Shown: positions 36,901-45,123 of the stretch, piece after piece
Layout of the letters: every line of letters starts with the position of its first letter
How positions within the stretch are numbered: position 1 is the first letter of the stretch
Origin: Segatella paludivivens DSM 17968 = JCM 13650
GTDB taxonomy: Bacteria > Bacteroidota > Bacteroidia > Bacteroidales > Bacteroidaceae
DNA length: 64,000 nt
Direction: 5' to 3'
Assembly (NCBI RefSeq): GCF_000373185.1
Contig: NZ_KB890649.1
Span: 110,147 to 174,146 of the forward strand
Program-made: the position numbers and the translations under genes
Notes under the pieces: model-generated
The model's database searches: none
What the model saw: only the letters and a program-made list of their open reading frames with translations
Told to the model about the DNA's origin: nothing

Positions 36901-37204
36901 TTCCTAATTTAATAGTGCGTGTGATATACCCTATATAGGAAACCTCAATAGTGGCATTGGCTGGTGCATAGAGGACGAAGTTACCGTCGATATCGGTAAT
37001 AGCTCCTGCGCTGCTGCCTTTAACCTTTACAGTTGCACCGATTATTGGGCCTTGAGAGTCAGACACGGTACCTGTGATTTTTTTAGTCTGTTGCACAGCC
37101 ATAGACATAGTTGTGGCTTTGGCTGCTAAAGTTTGCGGAGAATAACCTAGGAGTCCTAGACTACAGAAACCCGCAAGCAACGTTACTTTACAGTTTGAAT
37201 TCAT
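33923..37204 (-). CDS. SusC/RagA-family TonB-dependent oligosaccharide transporter
   Basis: 1093-residue outer membrane transporter. A signal sequence (about 1-33) is followed by a carboxypeptidase-regulatory-like domain (about 42-115), a TonB box region with LQEVVVVGYGTMKKSDLAGA, the SusC plug with PLYVVDGVIF and IEVLKDASATAIYGAQGANGV, and a barrel ending in a C-terminal Phe. Length is usual. First gene of the leftward mannan operon. It should import oligosaccharides produced at the surface into the periplasm. Confidence 0.96.
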   Translation of the reverse strand: MNSNCKVTLLAGFCSLGLLGYSPQTLAAKATTMSMAVQQTKKITGTVSDSQGPIIGATVKVKGSSAGAITDIDGNFVLYAPANATIEVSYIGYITRTIKLGNENNLKVTLSEDNHSLQEVVVVGYGTMKKSDLAGASASLDEKTLKSAPMTNIDQSFQGRIAGVDAVRTSGAPGSAISVSIRGNATINAGADPLYVVDGVIFQSQSNSGASLGLGDALGNGSHSTISPLSLLNPADIVSIEVLKDASATAIYGAQGANGVVLITTKKGKAGEAKFTYSGSVTASRQNKRLDILNLREFAEFYNDMAAQGEISKPDKTYSDPSILGKGTNWQDAIFHTAWQQQHQISAEGGTDKINYYVSGSYTDQDGTIIGSNFNRYSFRVNLTAQLKKWFKLGLNATYSKTSESLKLADSDEGLINYSLTTPPDIQIYNIDGGYSSVSKEGFTNPNPIALAMLDDILLDRQSLNGSIFADITPIKNLTWHIQLGYDIGASKADTYNPMVNLGTWIRAQNQGRIQKNSNNYWSLSNYLTYNMQFGKHGITAMLGQECWESNYDYTSIFNTNLPNDIVHNPALGSGTPQIGEGWGSSSMASFFTRETYNYNDRYLGTYTYRYDGSSNFGPNKRWAGFHSVALAWRFSNEKFIQDIAGDWLSNGKLRIGWGQTGNSNIGGYKWGSAMSVMDTGLGTSYRPQNLKNLDIQWETQDQWNVGLDLGILNNRINFTVDWYKKESKNMLMQLILPSIMGTSGNSSSALAAPYGNYGNIENHGIELALNTKPIVNKDFEWDSEVNVSINRNKLKSLAGSTALLGYGQWSDVVSRTTPGESLYGFYGYEVEGVYQNFQDILNSPVNTLQKNNPIITDASGKKSWSTDPTKYSRTNTTYVGDLKYKDVNGDGIIDEKDKTNIGSPLPKWTFGWNNTIRYKNFDLNLFINGNVGNKVANYLKLKLTHMNSPWTNQLADINNRARLTATDGNVTGSWYDNISNVIVSNPDASLPRASINDPNDNDAFSSRYIENGSYLRLKSVTLGYTFDKKLIQKIGLTNLRLTLNATNLFTITGYDGYDPEIGLSTASANVFGLDNGRYPSPTSFTFGLNASF

Positions 37205-37698
37205 ACATTATTGGTTTTTGGTTACAGCACTTTCGTGCTTTTGTTTTTAGGTTTAAATAAATTCTTAATAAGCAAGTTCTTATATGCTTTCAATGTTACT
37301 TATGTTATGATTTTCTTTTCCATAATTAGATTTTAGTTATAATGTTTTATAGTCGTAAAGATTATCGGTTGCAAATATACACATTAATATTAATTGCTTT
37401 TTGACTTTAATTGCTTATTGTTGATACTTTTTTGCTTAATCGTGAAATAATTTAAATTTGATTCTATATACATATTATATAATAGTATTAATCGTCTTAA
37501 TTCAATTTTGGTAATATGTAATTTGTTTATATAAACTAAAAAGGACTGTTTTGTCTTAAAACGTTATAATTGTAATTAATCCATGTACTGCATGAAAGTT
37601 GAAGTAATGAGCAAAAAAGTATCAAACATATATTGAAATATTGTATATCTTTGCAAATGTAATTTTCAATCTGTTTTAAGTTTATTTTAAAAACCAAA
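37205..37698. promoter_or_regulatory. Divergent control region of the mannan locus
   Basis: 494 bases between the diverging susC and CE7 genes. On the minus strand TATATTTG at 37379-37372 is a candidate -7 box for susC, giving a leader of about 160 nt. On the plus strand TATCTTTG at 37646-37653 lies about 45 bases before the CE7 ATG. Neither has a clear -33 element, as often seen when an activator is needed. The rest is very AT-rich. No regulator gene and no obvious operator repeat is seen. Confidence 0.5.
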
Positions 37699-38979
37699 AT
37701 GAAAAAGCTGTTATTCTTTTTATTCGGACTATTTAGTATGTTATCTGTTTCTGGTCAAATTCGCGGAAACAATATAGTTGTCATGGTTCAGCCAGATCAT
37801 AATGAATGGAACTATGTCGTCGGAGAAACGGTAGTTTTTAAAGTTAGTGTATTGAAATCTAGTACACTTGTTAATAATGTAAGTGTTTCTTATGAGGCTG
37901 GTCCAGTGATGTATCCTGATGTTAAGAAAAACGTAGTGCTTCAAAACGGAACTATGACATTCAGTGGAAAAATGAATGTTCCTGGATTTTATCGTCTTAA
38001 AGTTATAGCAAACGTAAACGGCAAGGAATATGAAGGACTTTGCACTGCTGGTTTTTCTCCGGAAAAACTAATTCCTTATGCGCATGAGCCAAAGGATTTT
38101 GATGTTTTTTGGACTAAAGCACTTAAAGAAGCAAGACTTAATGACCTGAATCCAACAAAGAGACTTTTGCCTGAACGTTGTACTGTAGACGATGATGTAT
38201 ATGAAATAAGTTATGTGAATAATGCGAGCAACAGTAGAATATATGGAATATTGTCTGTTCCTGTAAAACAAGGTAAATACCCTGCGTTGCTTAGAGTACC
38301 CGGAGCAGGAGTTAGACCTTATAGTGGGGATACATATACAGCCCCAGGTAAAGCTATAGTACTGGAAATTGGTATACATGGTATTCCTGTCACGATGCAA
38401 CAGAGTGTGTATGATAATCTGCTTAGTGGTGCACTTAATAATTATTGGGATACAAATATTGACAATCCTGACAAAAATTATTATAAACGTGTGGTTACAG
38501 GTGCCGTGCGTGGTGTTGATTATATAGCGTCATTGCCTCAATGGGACGGAAAAACTATAGGTGTGACTGGTGCAAGTCAGGGAGGTTTCCTTTCATTAGC
38601 TGTTGCTGCATTGGATAAACGCATTACATTTCTAGGTGTAGTGCATGACGCTATGTGTGATTACTCGGCTGAAGTGCATGGAGTAGCAGGTGGTTGGCCA
38701 CATTATTTTTATAAGAATACTGATAAATTATTAAATGATAAAGTAGATGCTAGTATGTATTATGATGGTGTCAATTTTGCAAAAAGAATTAACGTTCCTG
38801 GATGGTATTCTTTTGGATATAATGACGAAGTTGTGCCTCCGACATCATCTTATGGACTTTATAATATTGTTAAAGCTCCAAAGATATTGAGTGTGTATCA
38901 GCAGACTGGTCATTACTGGTATCAGGAACAATGGGATGAATGGCAGAATTTTATAAAAGAACACTTAAATGTGAAATGA
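37699..38979 (+). CDS. CE7-like acetyl esterase
   Basis: 426-residue secreted alpha/beta hydrolase of the acetyl xylan esterase/cephalosporin deacetylase (CE7) type. Signal peptide 1-19; an N-terminal beta domain (about 25-120); then the catalytic domain with nucleophile Ser293 in GASQGG, Asp376 in YNDEVVPP and His405 in TGHYWY, and the RGVDYI motif before the serine. It should remove acetyl groups from glycans; the mannan context suggests acetylated glucomannan (inference). First gene of the rightward operon, 28 bases before the GH26 gene. Confidence 0.87.
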   Translation: MKKLLFFLFGLFSMLSVSGQIRGNNIVVMVQPDHNEWNYVVGETVVFKVSVLKSSTLVNNVSVSYEAGPVMYPDVKKNVVLQNGTMTFSGKMNVPGFYRLKVIANVNGKEYEGLCTAGFSPEKLIPYAHEPKDFDVFWTKALKEARLNDLNPTKRLLPERCTVDDDVYEISYVNNASNSRIYGILSVPVKQGKYPALLRVPGAGVRPYSGDTYTAPGKAIVLEIGIHGIPVTMQQSVYDNLLSGALNNYWDTNIDNPDKNYYKRVVTGAVRGVDYIASLPQWDGKTIGVTGASQGGFLSLAVAALDKRITFLGVVHDAMCDYSAEVHGVAGGWPHYFYKNTDKLLNDKVDASMYYDGVNFAKRINVPGWYSFGYNDEVVPPTSSYGLYNIVKAPKILSVYQQTGHYWYQEQWDEWQNFIKEHLNVK

Positions 38980-39007
38980 TATAGGTCTTAATAACTAAAT
39001 TTTGATT

Positions 39008-40063
39008 ATGAAGAGATTTACAATTCTTAATGCAATATTTTTCCTAGCTCTTGGAGTGAATGCTAATACACCTGCATACAAATTAATTAAACGCCTTAAA
39101 ACTTTGCAAAAGGCTGGTATAATGATAGGACATCAAGATGATCCAGTGTATGGAAAAACTTGGAAATGGGATCTAGGTAAATCAGATGTCTTGTCTGTTA
39201 CTGGTGATTATCCTGCAGTTATGGGGTTCGATTTAGGTGAGATCGAATTAGGTCACACGAAGAATCTAGACAAAGTTTCATTTGATAGAATGCGTAATGA
39301 AATAATAGCACAATATAAACGAGGTGGAATTATAACCTTGAGCTGGCATCCACATAATCCTGTTACAGGTAAATCAGCATGGGATACAACTGGTAATGCT
39401 GTTAAAGAGATTTTTCCAGAAGGAAGTATGTATTCAAAATTTGATGGCTGGTTGAAGGTCGTTGCAGAGTTTATTAATTCATTAAAGACAGAAGATGGCA
39501 TTAAGATACCTGTGATATTTCGTCCTTGGCATGAAATGAGTGGTGGTTGGTTTTGGTGGGGTAAAGGTGGTTTTACATCCGAAGAATATAAAAGATTATA
39601 CATGCTGACACACGATAAACTTGAAAAGGAATATCATTGTGATAATATTGTATGGGCATTCTCTCCAAATAGTGGATATAATGATTTCATGAAATATTAC
39701 CCAGGAAGCAGTTATGTTGATATTTTGGGGGTAGATTTATACGAGTTTGACAAGGACAATGCAAAATATCAGAAGAGTCTGAAACATGATTTGGACGAGA
39801 TAACACAAATAGGTAAGAAGGAAAAGAAAATAGTAGCTCTAACAGAAACAGGTTGTCAACAATTGCCTTATGCTGATTGGTTTACAAATACATTATGGAC
39901 TGTGCTGAAAAATTATAAATTAAGTTATGTTTTGTTTTGGCGAAATGCTTGGGATAATGAGAAAGAACTTTATATTTCATATCCAGGACATTTAACAGAG
40001 ACAGATTTTAAAAAGTTTTATGACATAAAGCAAACTTTATTTGTAAAAGATATAGATAAATAA
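39008..40063 (+). CDS. GH26 beta-mannanase
   Basis: 351-residue secreted GH26 enzyme. Signal peptide 1-20 without lipobox, so probably periplasmic. The TIM barrel keeps acid/base Glu176 (FRPWHEMSGGWFWWG) and nucleophile Glu280 (ALTETG). Single-domain, short, like the GH26 enzymes that release mannobiose in Bacteroides mannan loci. The frame opens at a TTG two codons upstream; the ATG at 39008 gives a better signal peptide. It lies between CE7 and GH130 genes, 18 bases before the latter. Endo or exo mode cannot be told by eye. Confidence 0.92.
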   Translation: MKRFTILNAIFFLALGVNANTPAYKLIKRLKTLQKAGIMIGHQDDPVYGKTWKWDLGKSDVLSVTGDYPAVMGFDLGEIELGHTKNLDKVSFDRMRNEIIAQYKRGGIITLSWHPHNPVTGKSAWDTTGNAVKEIFPEGSMYSKFDGWLKVVAEFINSLKTEDGIKIPVIFRPWHEMSGGWFWWGKGGFTSEEYKRLYMLTHDKLEKEYHCDNIVWAFSPNSGYNDFMKYYPGSSYVDILGVDLYEFDKDNAKYQKSLKHDLDEITQIGKKEKKIVALTETGCQQLPYADWFTNTLWTVLKNYKLSYVLFWRNAWDNEKELYISYPGHLTETDFKKFYDIKQTLFVKDIDK

Positions 40064-40081
40064 AATAAACAAGATATAATT

Positions 40082-41245
40082 ATGAATAGCTTTCAAGAAA
40101 AGGTTATATCACTGCGTGAACAACACGAACAGTTGATAACAAAAGCAAATGAACCAGAAGAGTTTGGAAACGGAATTTATATAAGGTATAAAAATCCAAT
40201 ACTAACCGCTGAGCACACCCCTTTGGAATGGCGTTATGATTTTAATGAAAAGGATAATCCATATTTGATGCAGCGCATAATTATGAATGCTACTCTGAAT
40301 AGTGGTGCTATAAAATGGAAGGGGAAATATCTACTTGTAGTGCGTGTTGAAGGTGCTGATAGAAAAAGTTTCTTCGCTGTTGCGGAGAGTCCTAACGGAG
40401 TGGATAACTTTAGATTTTGGGAAGAACCTATAACTATGCCAGATGATGTTGTTCCTGCAACCAACATTTATGATATGCGACTTACTGCACATGAAGATGG
40501 ATATATTTATGGAGTTTTTTGTGCTGAACGTCATGATGATTCGCAGCCAGAAGATTTAAGTGCAGCTACTGCAACAGCCGCTATTGCACGTACAAAAGAT
40601 CTCAAAAGTTGGGAACGCTTACCTGATTTGAAAACAAAATGCCAACAGCGCAATGTTGTATTGCATCCAGAGTTCGTTGATGGTAAATATGCTTTTTATA
40701 CACGTCCGCAGGATGGGTTTATTGATACTGGTTCAGGTGGAGGTATTGGTTGGGCTCTTGTTGATGATATTACTAATGCAGTTATTACAGATGAAAAAAT
40801 AATTAACTTCCGCCATTATCATACAATTATGGAAGTAAAGAATGGCGAAGGTCCTCATCCAATAAAAACCAGTCGTGGATGGCTTCATCTTGCGCATGGT
40901 GTGCGTGGATGTGCTTCTGGATTGCGTTATGTATTATATATGTATATGACAGCACTTGATGACCCAACAAAGGTTATAGCAAAGCCTGGTGGTTATTTTC
41001 TTGTTCCTAAAGGTAAGGAATATATTGGCGATGTAATGAATGTTGTTTTCGCTAATGGTTGGATTGCCGATGAAGACGGTAAAGTCTTTATATATTATGC
41101 AAGTTCTGACACTCGCATGCATGTCGCTGTTTCTACAATAGACAAACTTGTAGACTATTGTCTAAACACACCTGAAGACGGTCTTACGACAAGTGCTTCT
41201 GTTGAGGCAATAAAGAAGCTTATTGCTAAGAATAAAAAACTTTAA
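40082..41245 (+). CDS. GH130 4-O-beta-D-mannosyl-D-glucose phosphorylase
   Basis: 387-residue cytoplasmic enzyme (no signal peptide) of GH130 subfamily 1. It phosphorolyses beta-1,4-mannosyl-glucose to alpha-mannose 1-phosphate and glucose. The general acid Asp131 in NIYDMRL is at the same number as in the Bacteroides fragilis enzyme, and GGIGWAL, FRHYHTI and HGVR motifs follow. The neighbouring GPH symporter and 2-epimerase complete the mannobiose pathway described in B. fragilis. Saves ATP relative to hydrolysis. Confidence 0.93.
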   Translation: MNSFQEKVISLREQHEQLITKANEPEEFGNGIYIRYKNPILTAEHTPLEWRYDFNEKDNPYLMQRIIMNATLNSGAIKWKGKYLLVVRVEGADRKSFFAVAESPNGVDNFRFWEEPITMPDDVVPATNIYDMRLTAHEDGYIYGVFCAERHDDSQPEDLSAATATAAIARTKDLKSWERLPDLKTKCQQRNVVLHPEFVDGKYAFYTRPQDGFIDTGSGGGIGWALVDDITNAVITDEKIINFRHYHTIMEVKNGEGPHPIKTSRGWLHLAHGVRGCASGLRYVLYMYMTALDDPTKVIAKPGGYFLVPKGKEYIGDVMNVVFANGWIADEDGKVFIYYASSDTRMHVAVSTIDKLVDYCLNTPEDGLTTSASVEAIKKLIAKNKKL

Positions 41246-41285
41246 TATTTAATCCATAAGTTATGTAGAGTTATCTAATTTTTAT

Positions 41286-41293
41286 TATATTTG
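41286..41293 (+). promoter_or_regulatory. Possible internal promoter before the GPH symporter
   Basis: TATATTTG (TAnnTTTG) in the 89-base gap between GH130 and the symporter gene. No clear -33 element. It may give separate expression of the transporter and epimerase genes. Confidence 0.35.
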
Positions 41294-41334
41294 CAATTCT
41301 GTGTAATTTATGGATTTATTTAATTAATAACCTA

Positions 41335-42717
41335 ATGACAAAATCTAAACTAATTGAGAAAATAGGATATGGCTTTGGTGACATGTCTAGTAGTATGTTT
41401 TGGAAGATATTTTCTTATTATCTACCAATTTTTTATAGTGACGTATTCGGACTGTCACTTGGCGCCACAGCAACACTGATGTTGGTTACCCGTATCTGGG
41501 ACGCTATATTAGATCCGATGATGGGTATTCTTGCAGACCGTACACAGACTAAATGGGGTAAGTATCGTCCTTACTTGTTGTGGTTCGCTGCTCCTTTCGC
41601 AGTATGTGGAGTGTTCTTATTTACAACACCTCATCTGGGAGAAACAGGCAAACTAATATGGGCTTATGTTACATATATACTCATGATGACAGTCTATACA
41701 GGTATTAATGTTCCTTATGGTTCAATGCTTGGAGTATTAACAAATGATTCCGACGAAAAGACTGTATTCTCTAGCTTTAGAATGTTTTTTGCTTATGCAG
41801 GTTCATTTATAGCTTTGTTTGCTTGGGAACCTCTTTGCGATTTGTTTAAGGCGCATGGTTGTGCAGAAACAGGTGCATGGCAAGGGGCTATGATCGTAAT
41901 TGCTGTTTTCTGCTTTCTCTTATTCCTATTATGTTTTAGAATTACTAAAGAGCATATTAAGGTCGAAGCTACATCTCTTGGTTCTGATGTTTCTTCTCTG
42001 TTGAGAAACTCTCCTTGGTGGTTACTGACGGCTGCTGCTCTGTGTTCAAACTTGTTTAATACTGTACGTGGTGCAACTGTAGCTTATTATTTTAAGTATT
42101 ATATAGGTGAAAATATTCATATAAATTTAGGTATTGGAAGCTTCTTGTTCTTTGCAGGTTTATTCCTTGCAGTAGGTGAAGTTTGTAATATGGCAGGAGT
42201 CGTTATGGCTGTTCCTATTAGCCGAAGAATAGGTAAGCGCAGTACTTTTGCGGTTTCTTGTATAGGAATGGCTGTTCTTAGCTGCTTGTTCTTCTATTTG
42301 CCGTGTACAAATGTAGGCTTCATTACAATGCTGTTATTGCAAATCCTTATATCAATCTGTACAGGAATAATCTCTCCTCTTATTTGGAGCATGTATGCAG
42401 ACGTTGCTGATTTTGCTGCTGTAAAGGACCATACATCTTCAACAGGACTTATATTCTCATCAGGATCTATGGCACAGAAGTTTGGTGGTGCTATTGCAGG
42501 AAGTGCAGTCCTATGGTTGTTTGCTGCATTTGGATTAGTTCCAAATGCATTGCATCAGACAGACAGCGCTATTCTTGGAATGAAACTAACCATGAGTTAC
42601 ATACCTGCAGCTGTTGCTGTTCTTATGGTTGTAATTATGTTTGTTTATCCGTTAACAAAGAGCAAGATGAAACAAATCAATGCTAAGTTAAAGGATATAC
42701 GTAAAATCGAAGATTAA
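41335..42717 (+). CDS. GPH-family sugar:cation symporter
   Basis: 460-residue inner-membrane protein with about twelve helices, of the MelB/glycoside-pentoside-hexuronide family. The conserved DAILDPMMGILADRTQTKWGK (split over helices 2-3) carries the cation- and sugar-related Asp residues. Placed between GH130 and epimerase genes, it most likely imports mannobiose (and mannosyl-glucose) from periplasm to cytoplasm. Its stop overlaps the epimerase ATG by one base (TAATG). Confidence 0.9.
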   Translation: MTKSKLIEKIGYGFGDMSSSMFWKIFSYYLPIFYSDVFGLSLGATATLMLVTRIWDAILDPMMGILADRTQTKWGKYRPYLLWFAAPFAVCGVFLFTTPHLGETGKLIWAYVTYILMMTVYTGINVPYGSMLGVLTNDSDEKTVFSSFRMFFAYAGSFIALFAWEPLCDLFKAHGCAETGAWQGAMIVIAVFCFLLFLLCFRITKEHIKVEATSLGSDVSSLLRNSPWWLLTAAALCSNLFNTVRGATVAYYFKYYIGENIHINLGIGSFLFFAGLFLAVGEVCNMAGVVMAVPISRRIGKRSTFAVSCIGMAVLSCLFFYLPCTNVGFITMLLLQILISICTGIISPLIWSMYADVADFAAVKDHTSSTGLIFSSGSMAQKFGGAIAGSAVLWLFAAFGLVPNALHQTDSAILGMKLTMSYIPAAVAVLMVVIMFVYPLTKSKMKQINAKLKDIRKIED

Positions 42718-43898
42718 TGGATAGCTTTAAACAAACAATGCAGGATGTTCTAGAAAATAACATCCTGCGTTATTGGATTGACGATGTTACTGATAATGTC
42801 AACGGTGGATATTATGGTAGGGTAGACGGTCATGATGTTGTTCATGCTGATGCTGATAAGGGTGCCATAATGAATGCTAGAATTCTATGGAGTTTTTCTG
42901 CAGCATATAGAGTACTTGGAAAGAAAGAGTATCTTGATGCAGCAACTCGTGCACGAGATTACATATTAGACCATTTCATTGATAAGGAGTTTGGTGGTGT
43001 ATTCTGGTCTTTAGATTATAAAGGTAATCCATTGGATTGTAAAAAGCAGACTTATGCCATCGGCTTTACTATATATGGTTTAAGTGAATATGTTCGCGCA
43101 ACTGGTGACAAGAGATCTCTTGAAGTAGCTATATCATTATATAATGACATAGAAAAATATGCTTTTGATGCAGATAATAATGGTTATATAGAAGCTCTTA
43201 CTCGAGACTGGAAACCGATTGAAGATATGCGTTTGAGTGATAAAGATGAGAATGGGAGCAGAACAATGAATACTCATTTACATATTATAGAGCCTTACAC
43301 CAATCTTTATCGTGTGTGGAAAGATAAAAAATTGGAACAGAATATGCGTAACTTACTTCATATCTTTACCGACAAATTGCTAAACAAAGAAACTTATCAT
43401 CTGGACTTGTTTTTTGATGATAAATGGGAAGGAAAGCGAAACATTGAGAGTTATGGACATGATATTGAGGCTAGTTGGCTTTTGCATGAATCTGCATTAG
43501 TTCTTGATGATAAAAAATTATTAAGGAAAATCGAACCTATAATAAGAAAAATAGCCGTTGCGGCAGATGAAGGATTGCGTTCTGATGGGAGCATGATATA
43601 CGAGCATTGGAAAGATGTTGATAGCTATGATATGCAGAGGCAATGGTGGGTGCAATGTGAAAATATTATAGGGCACATGAATATATATCAATATTTTAGA
43701 GAGGAAACATCTCTGGGGATAGCTGTAAGATGCTGGTCGTTTATACAAAAGAATCTTGTTGATTGGGACAACGGAGAATGGCATTGGGCAAAACTTGATG
43801 ATGGAACTTTGAATATTCTAGATGATAAAGCTGGTTTCTGGAAATGTCCTTATCATAACAGTAGAATGTGCCTTGAACTTATAGAGCGTCGGTTTTAA
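42717..43898 (+). CDS. Mannobiose/cellobiose 2-epimerase (AGE family)
   Basis: 393-residue cytoplasmic (alpha/alpha)6-barrel of the N-acylglucosamine/cellobiose 2-epimerase family. Candidate catalytic histidines are His187 (NTHLHIIEPY), His248 (YGHDIEASWL) and His380 (CPYHNSRMC). In the mannan context it converts beta-1,4-mannobiose to mannosyl-glucose, the substrate of the GH130 phosphorylase three genes upstream. Full length for the family. Last gene of the rightward operon, followed at once by a terminator. Confidence 0.92.
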   Translation: MDSFKQTMQDVLENNILRYWIDDVTDNVNGGYYGRVDGHDVVHADADKGAIMNARILWSFSAAYRVLGKKEYLDAATRARDYILDHFIDKEFGGVFWSLDYKGNPLDCKKQTYAIGFTIYGLSEYVRATGDKRSLEVAISLYNDIEKYAFDADNNGYIEALTRDWKPIEDMRLSDKDENGSRTMNTHLHIIEPYTNLYRVWKDKKLEQNMRNLLHIFTDKLLNKETYHLDLFFDDKWEGKRNIESYGHDIEASWLLHESALVLDDKKLLRKIEPIIRKIAVAADEGLRSDGSMIYEHWKDVDSYDMQRQWWVQCENIIGHMNIYQYFREETSLGIAVRCWSFIQKNLVDWDNGEWHWAKLDDGTLNILDDKAGFWKCPYHNSRMCLELIERRF

Positions 43899-43915
43899 TA
43901 CCGGTGCTTTTTTTT
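43885..43915 (+). terminator. Terminator of the rightward mannan operon
   Basis: AGCGTCGGT / ACCGGTGCT stem with two G-T pairs, TTTAAT loop and a long T run. It overlaps the last codons of the epimerase gene. Confidence 0.7.
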
Positions 43916-43968
43916 ATTTATGTGCCCTTTTTTTTGTTAATATAGCGTAATATTTATAATATTATTGC

Positions 43969-43976
43969 TAACTTTG
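43969..43976 (+). promoter_or_regulatory. Promoter -7 box of the nuo operon
   Basis: TAACTTTG, about 70 bases upstream of the nuoA ATG and after the terminator of the mannan operon. The -33 element is not at the usual distance. Confidence 0.45.
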
Positions 43977-44045
43977 CAAACGCTTTGGGCAGATTAGCTA
44001 TCCGCCTTAGTATAAGCAGATTATTATAATAACGTTATAGATTTT

Positions 44046-44396
44046 ATGTATTTTACTTTATTCATTACCGTTTTGATAACGGCTGTGTTCTTGGTATTGG
44101 CATCTTATGTCATTGCTAAGCTTATCGGTCCGCGTTCTTATAATCCGGTAAAGGGTGAACCATTTGAGTGTGGTATCCCTACTCGCGGCTCTTCTTGGCT
44201 GCCAGTACACATTGGATATTACCTTTTTGCCATCCTTTTCCTGATGTTTGACATTGAGACCGTATTTCTCTATCCATGGGCAGTCGTTGTTAGACAATTT
44301 GGGCCAATGGCTTTAGTTAGTATTGGTTTCTTCTTGGTAGTATTAGTATTTGGCTTGGCTTATGCCTGGCGGAAAGGAGCGTTGGAATGGAAGTAA
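44046..44396 (+). CDS. nuoA: NADH-quinone oxidoreductase subunit A
   Basis: 116-residue membrane subunit of complex I with three helices. The conserved loop NPVKGEPFECGIPTRGSSW and FDIETVFLYPWA motif are intact. First gene of a ten-gene rightward operon. It overlaps nuoB by 10 bases. Confidence 0.96.
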   Translation: MYFTLFITVLITAVFLVLASYVIAKLIGPRSYNPVKGEPFECGIPTRGSSWLPVHIGYYLFAILFLMFDIETVFLYPWAVVVRQFGPMALVSIGFFLVVLVFGLAYAWRKGALEWK

Positions 44397-45109
44397 GAAA
44401 ACCTCACATTAAGAGTATTCCTTATGACGAGTTCAAGGATAATGACACTCTTGGAAAAATTACGCAGGAATTAAACGAAGGCGGAGTAAATGTTGTGCTT
44501 GGTTCTTTGGATCAGGCCATTAACTGGGGACGAAGTAATTCTCTTTGGTCACTTACTTTTGGTACTTCATGTTGTGGAATTGAGTTTATGGCTGTCGGCT
44601 GTGCACGTTACGACTTCTCTCGCTTCGGCTTTGAGGTGACTCGTAACTCTCCACGTCAAGCAGACTTAATTATGTGTGCCGGTACTATTACCAATAAAAT
44701 GGCACCAGTATTTAAGCGCTTGTATGATGAGATCGCAGAACCTAAGTATGTTGTAGCTGTTGGAGGTTGTACCATTAGTGGTGGACCTTTCAAGAAAAGC
44801 TATAATGTAGTTCGTGGTATTGACGAGCTTGTTCCAGTGGATGTTTACATCCCAGGGTGCCCTCCACGTCCAGAAGCCATTCTTTATGGTATGATGCAAT
44901 TGCAGCGTAAGGTTAAGGTTGAAAAGTTCTTTGGTGGCGCAAACCATAAGATGACAAAGGAGGAACGTGAACTATCTTTAAGTAAGGGTGGCTTACGTGG
45001 AATCAGCAATGAGGTCCTAACTTCAACTGAGAAACTTGGAAAGAAAACTCCTATCATCGTAACAGATGTCCCTGAAGATTTCGATCCAAATAAAGAGCTA
45101 ACTGACTAA
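44387..45109 (+). CDS. nuoB: NADH-quinone oxidoreductase subunit B
   Basis: 240-residue peripheral-arm subunit carrying the N2 iron-sulfur cluster next to the quinone site. Cysteine ligands are visible in GTSCCGIEF, CAGTIT-adjacent, GGCTISGG and PGCPPRPE. A tail of about 50 residues follows the core. Overlaps nuoA; 14 bases before nuoCD. Confidence 0.96.
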   Translation: MEVRKPHIKSIPYDEFKDNDTLGKITQELNEGGVNVVLGSLDQAINWGRSNSLWSLTFGTSCCGIEFMAVGCARYDFSRFGFEVTRNSPRQADLIMCAGTITNKMAPVFKRLYDEIAEPKYVVAVGGCTISGGPFKKSYNVVRGIDELVPVDVYIPGCPPRPEAILYGMMQLQRKVKVEKFFGGANHKMTKEERELSLSKGGLRGISNEVLTSTEKLGKKTPIIVTDVPEDFDPNKELTD

Positions 45110-45123
45110 TAAGGTACAAGAAA

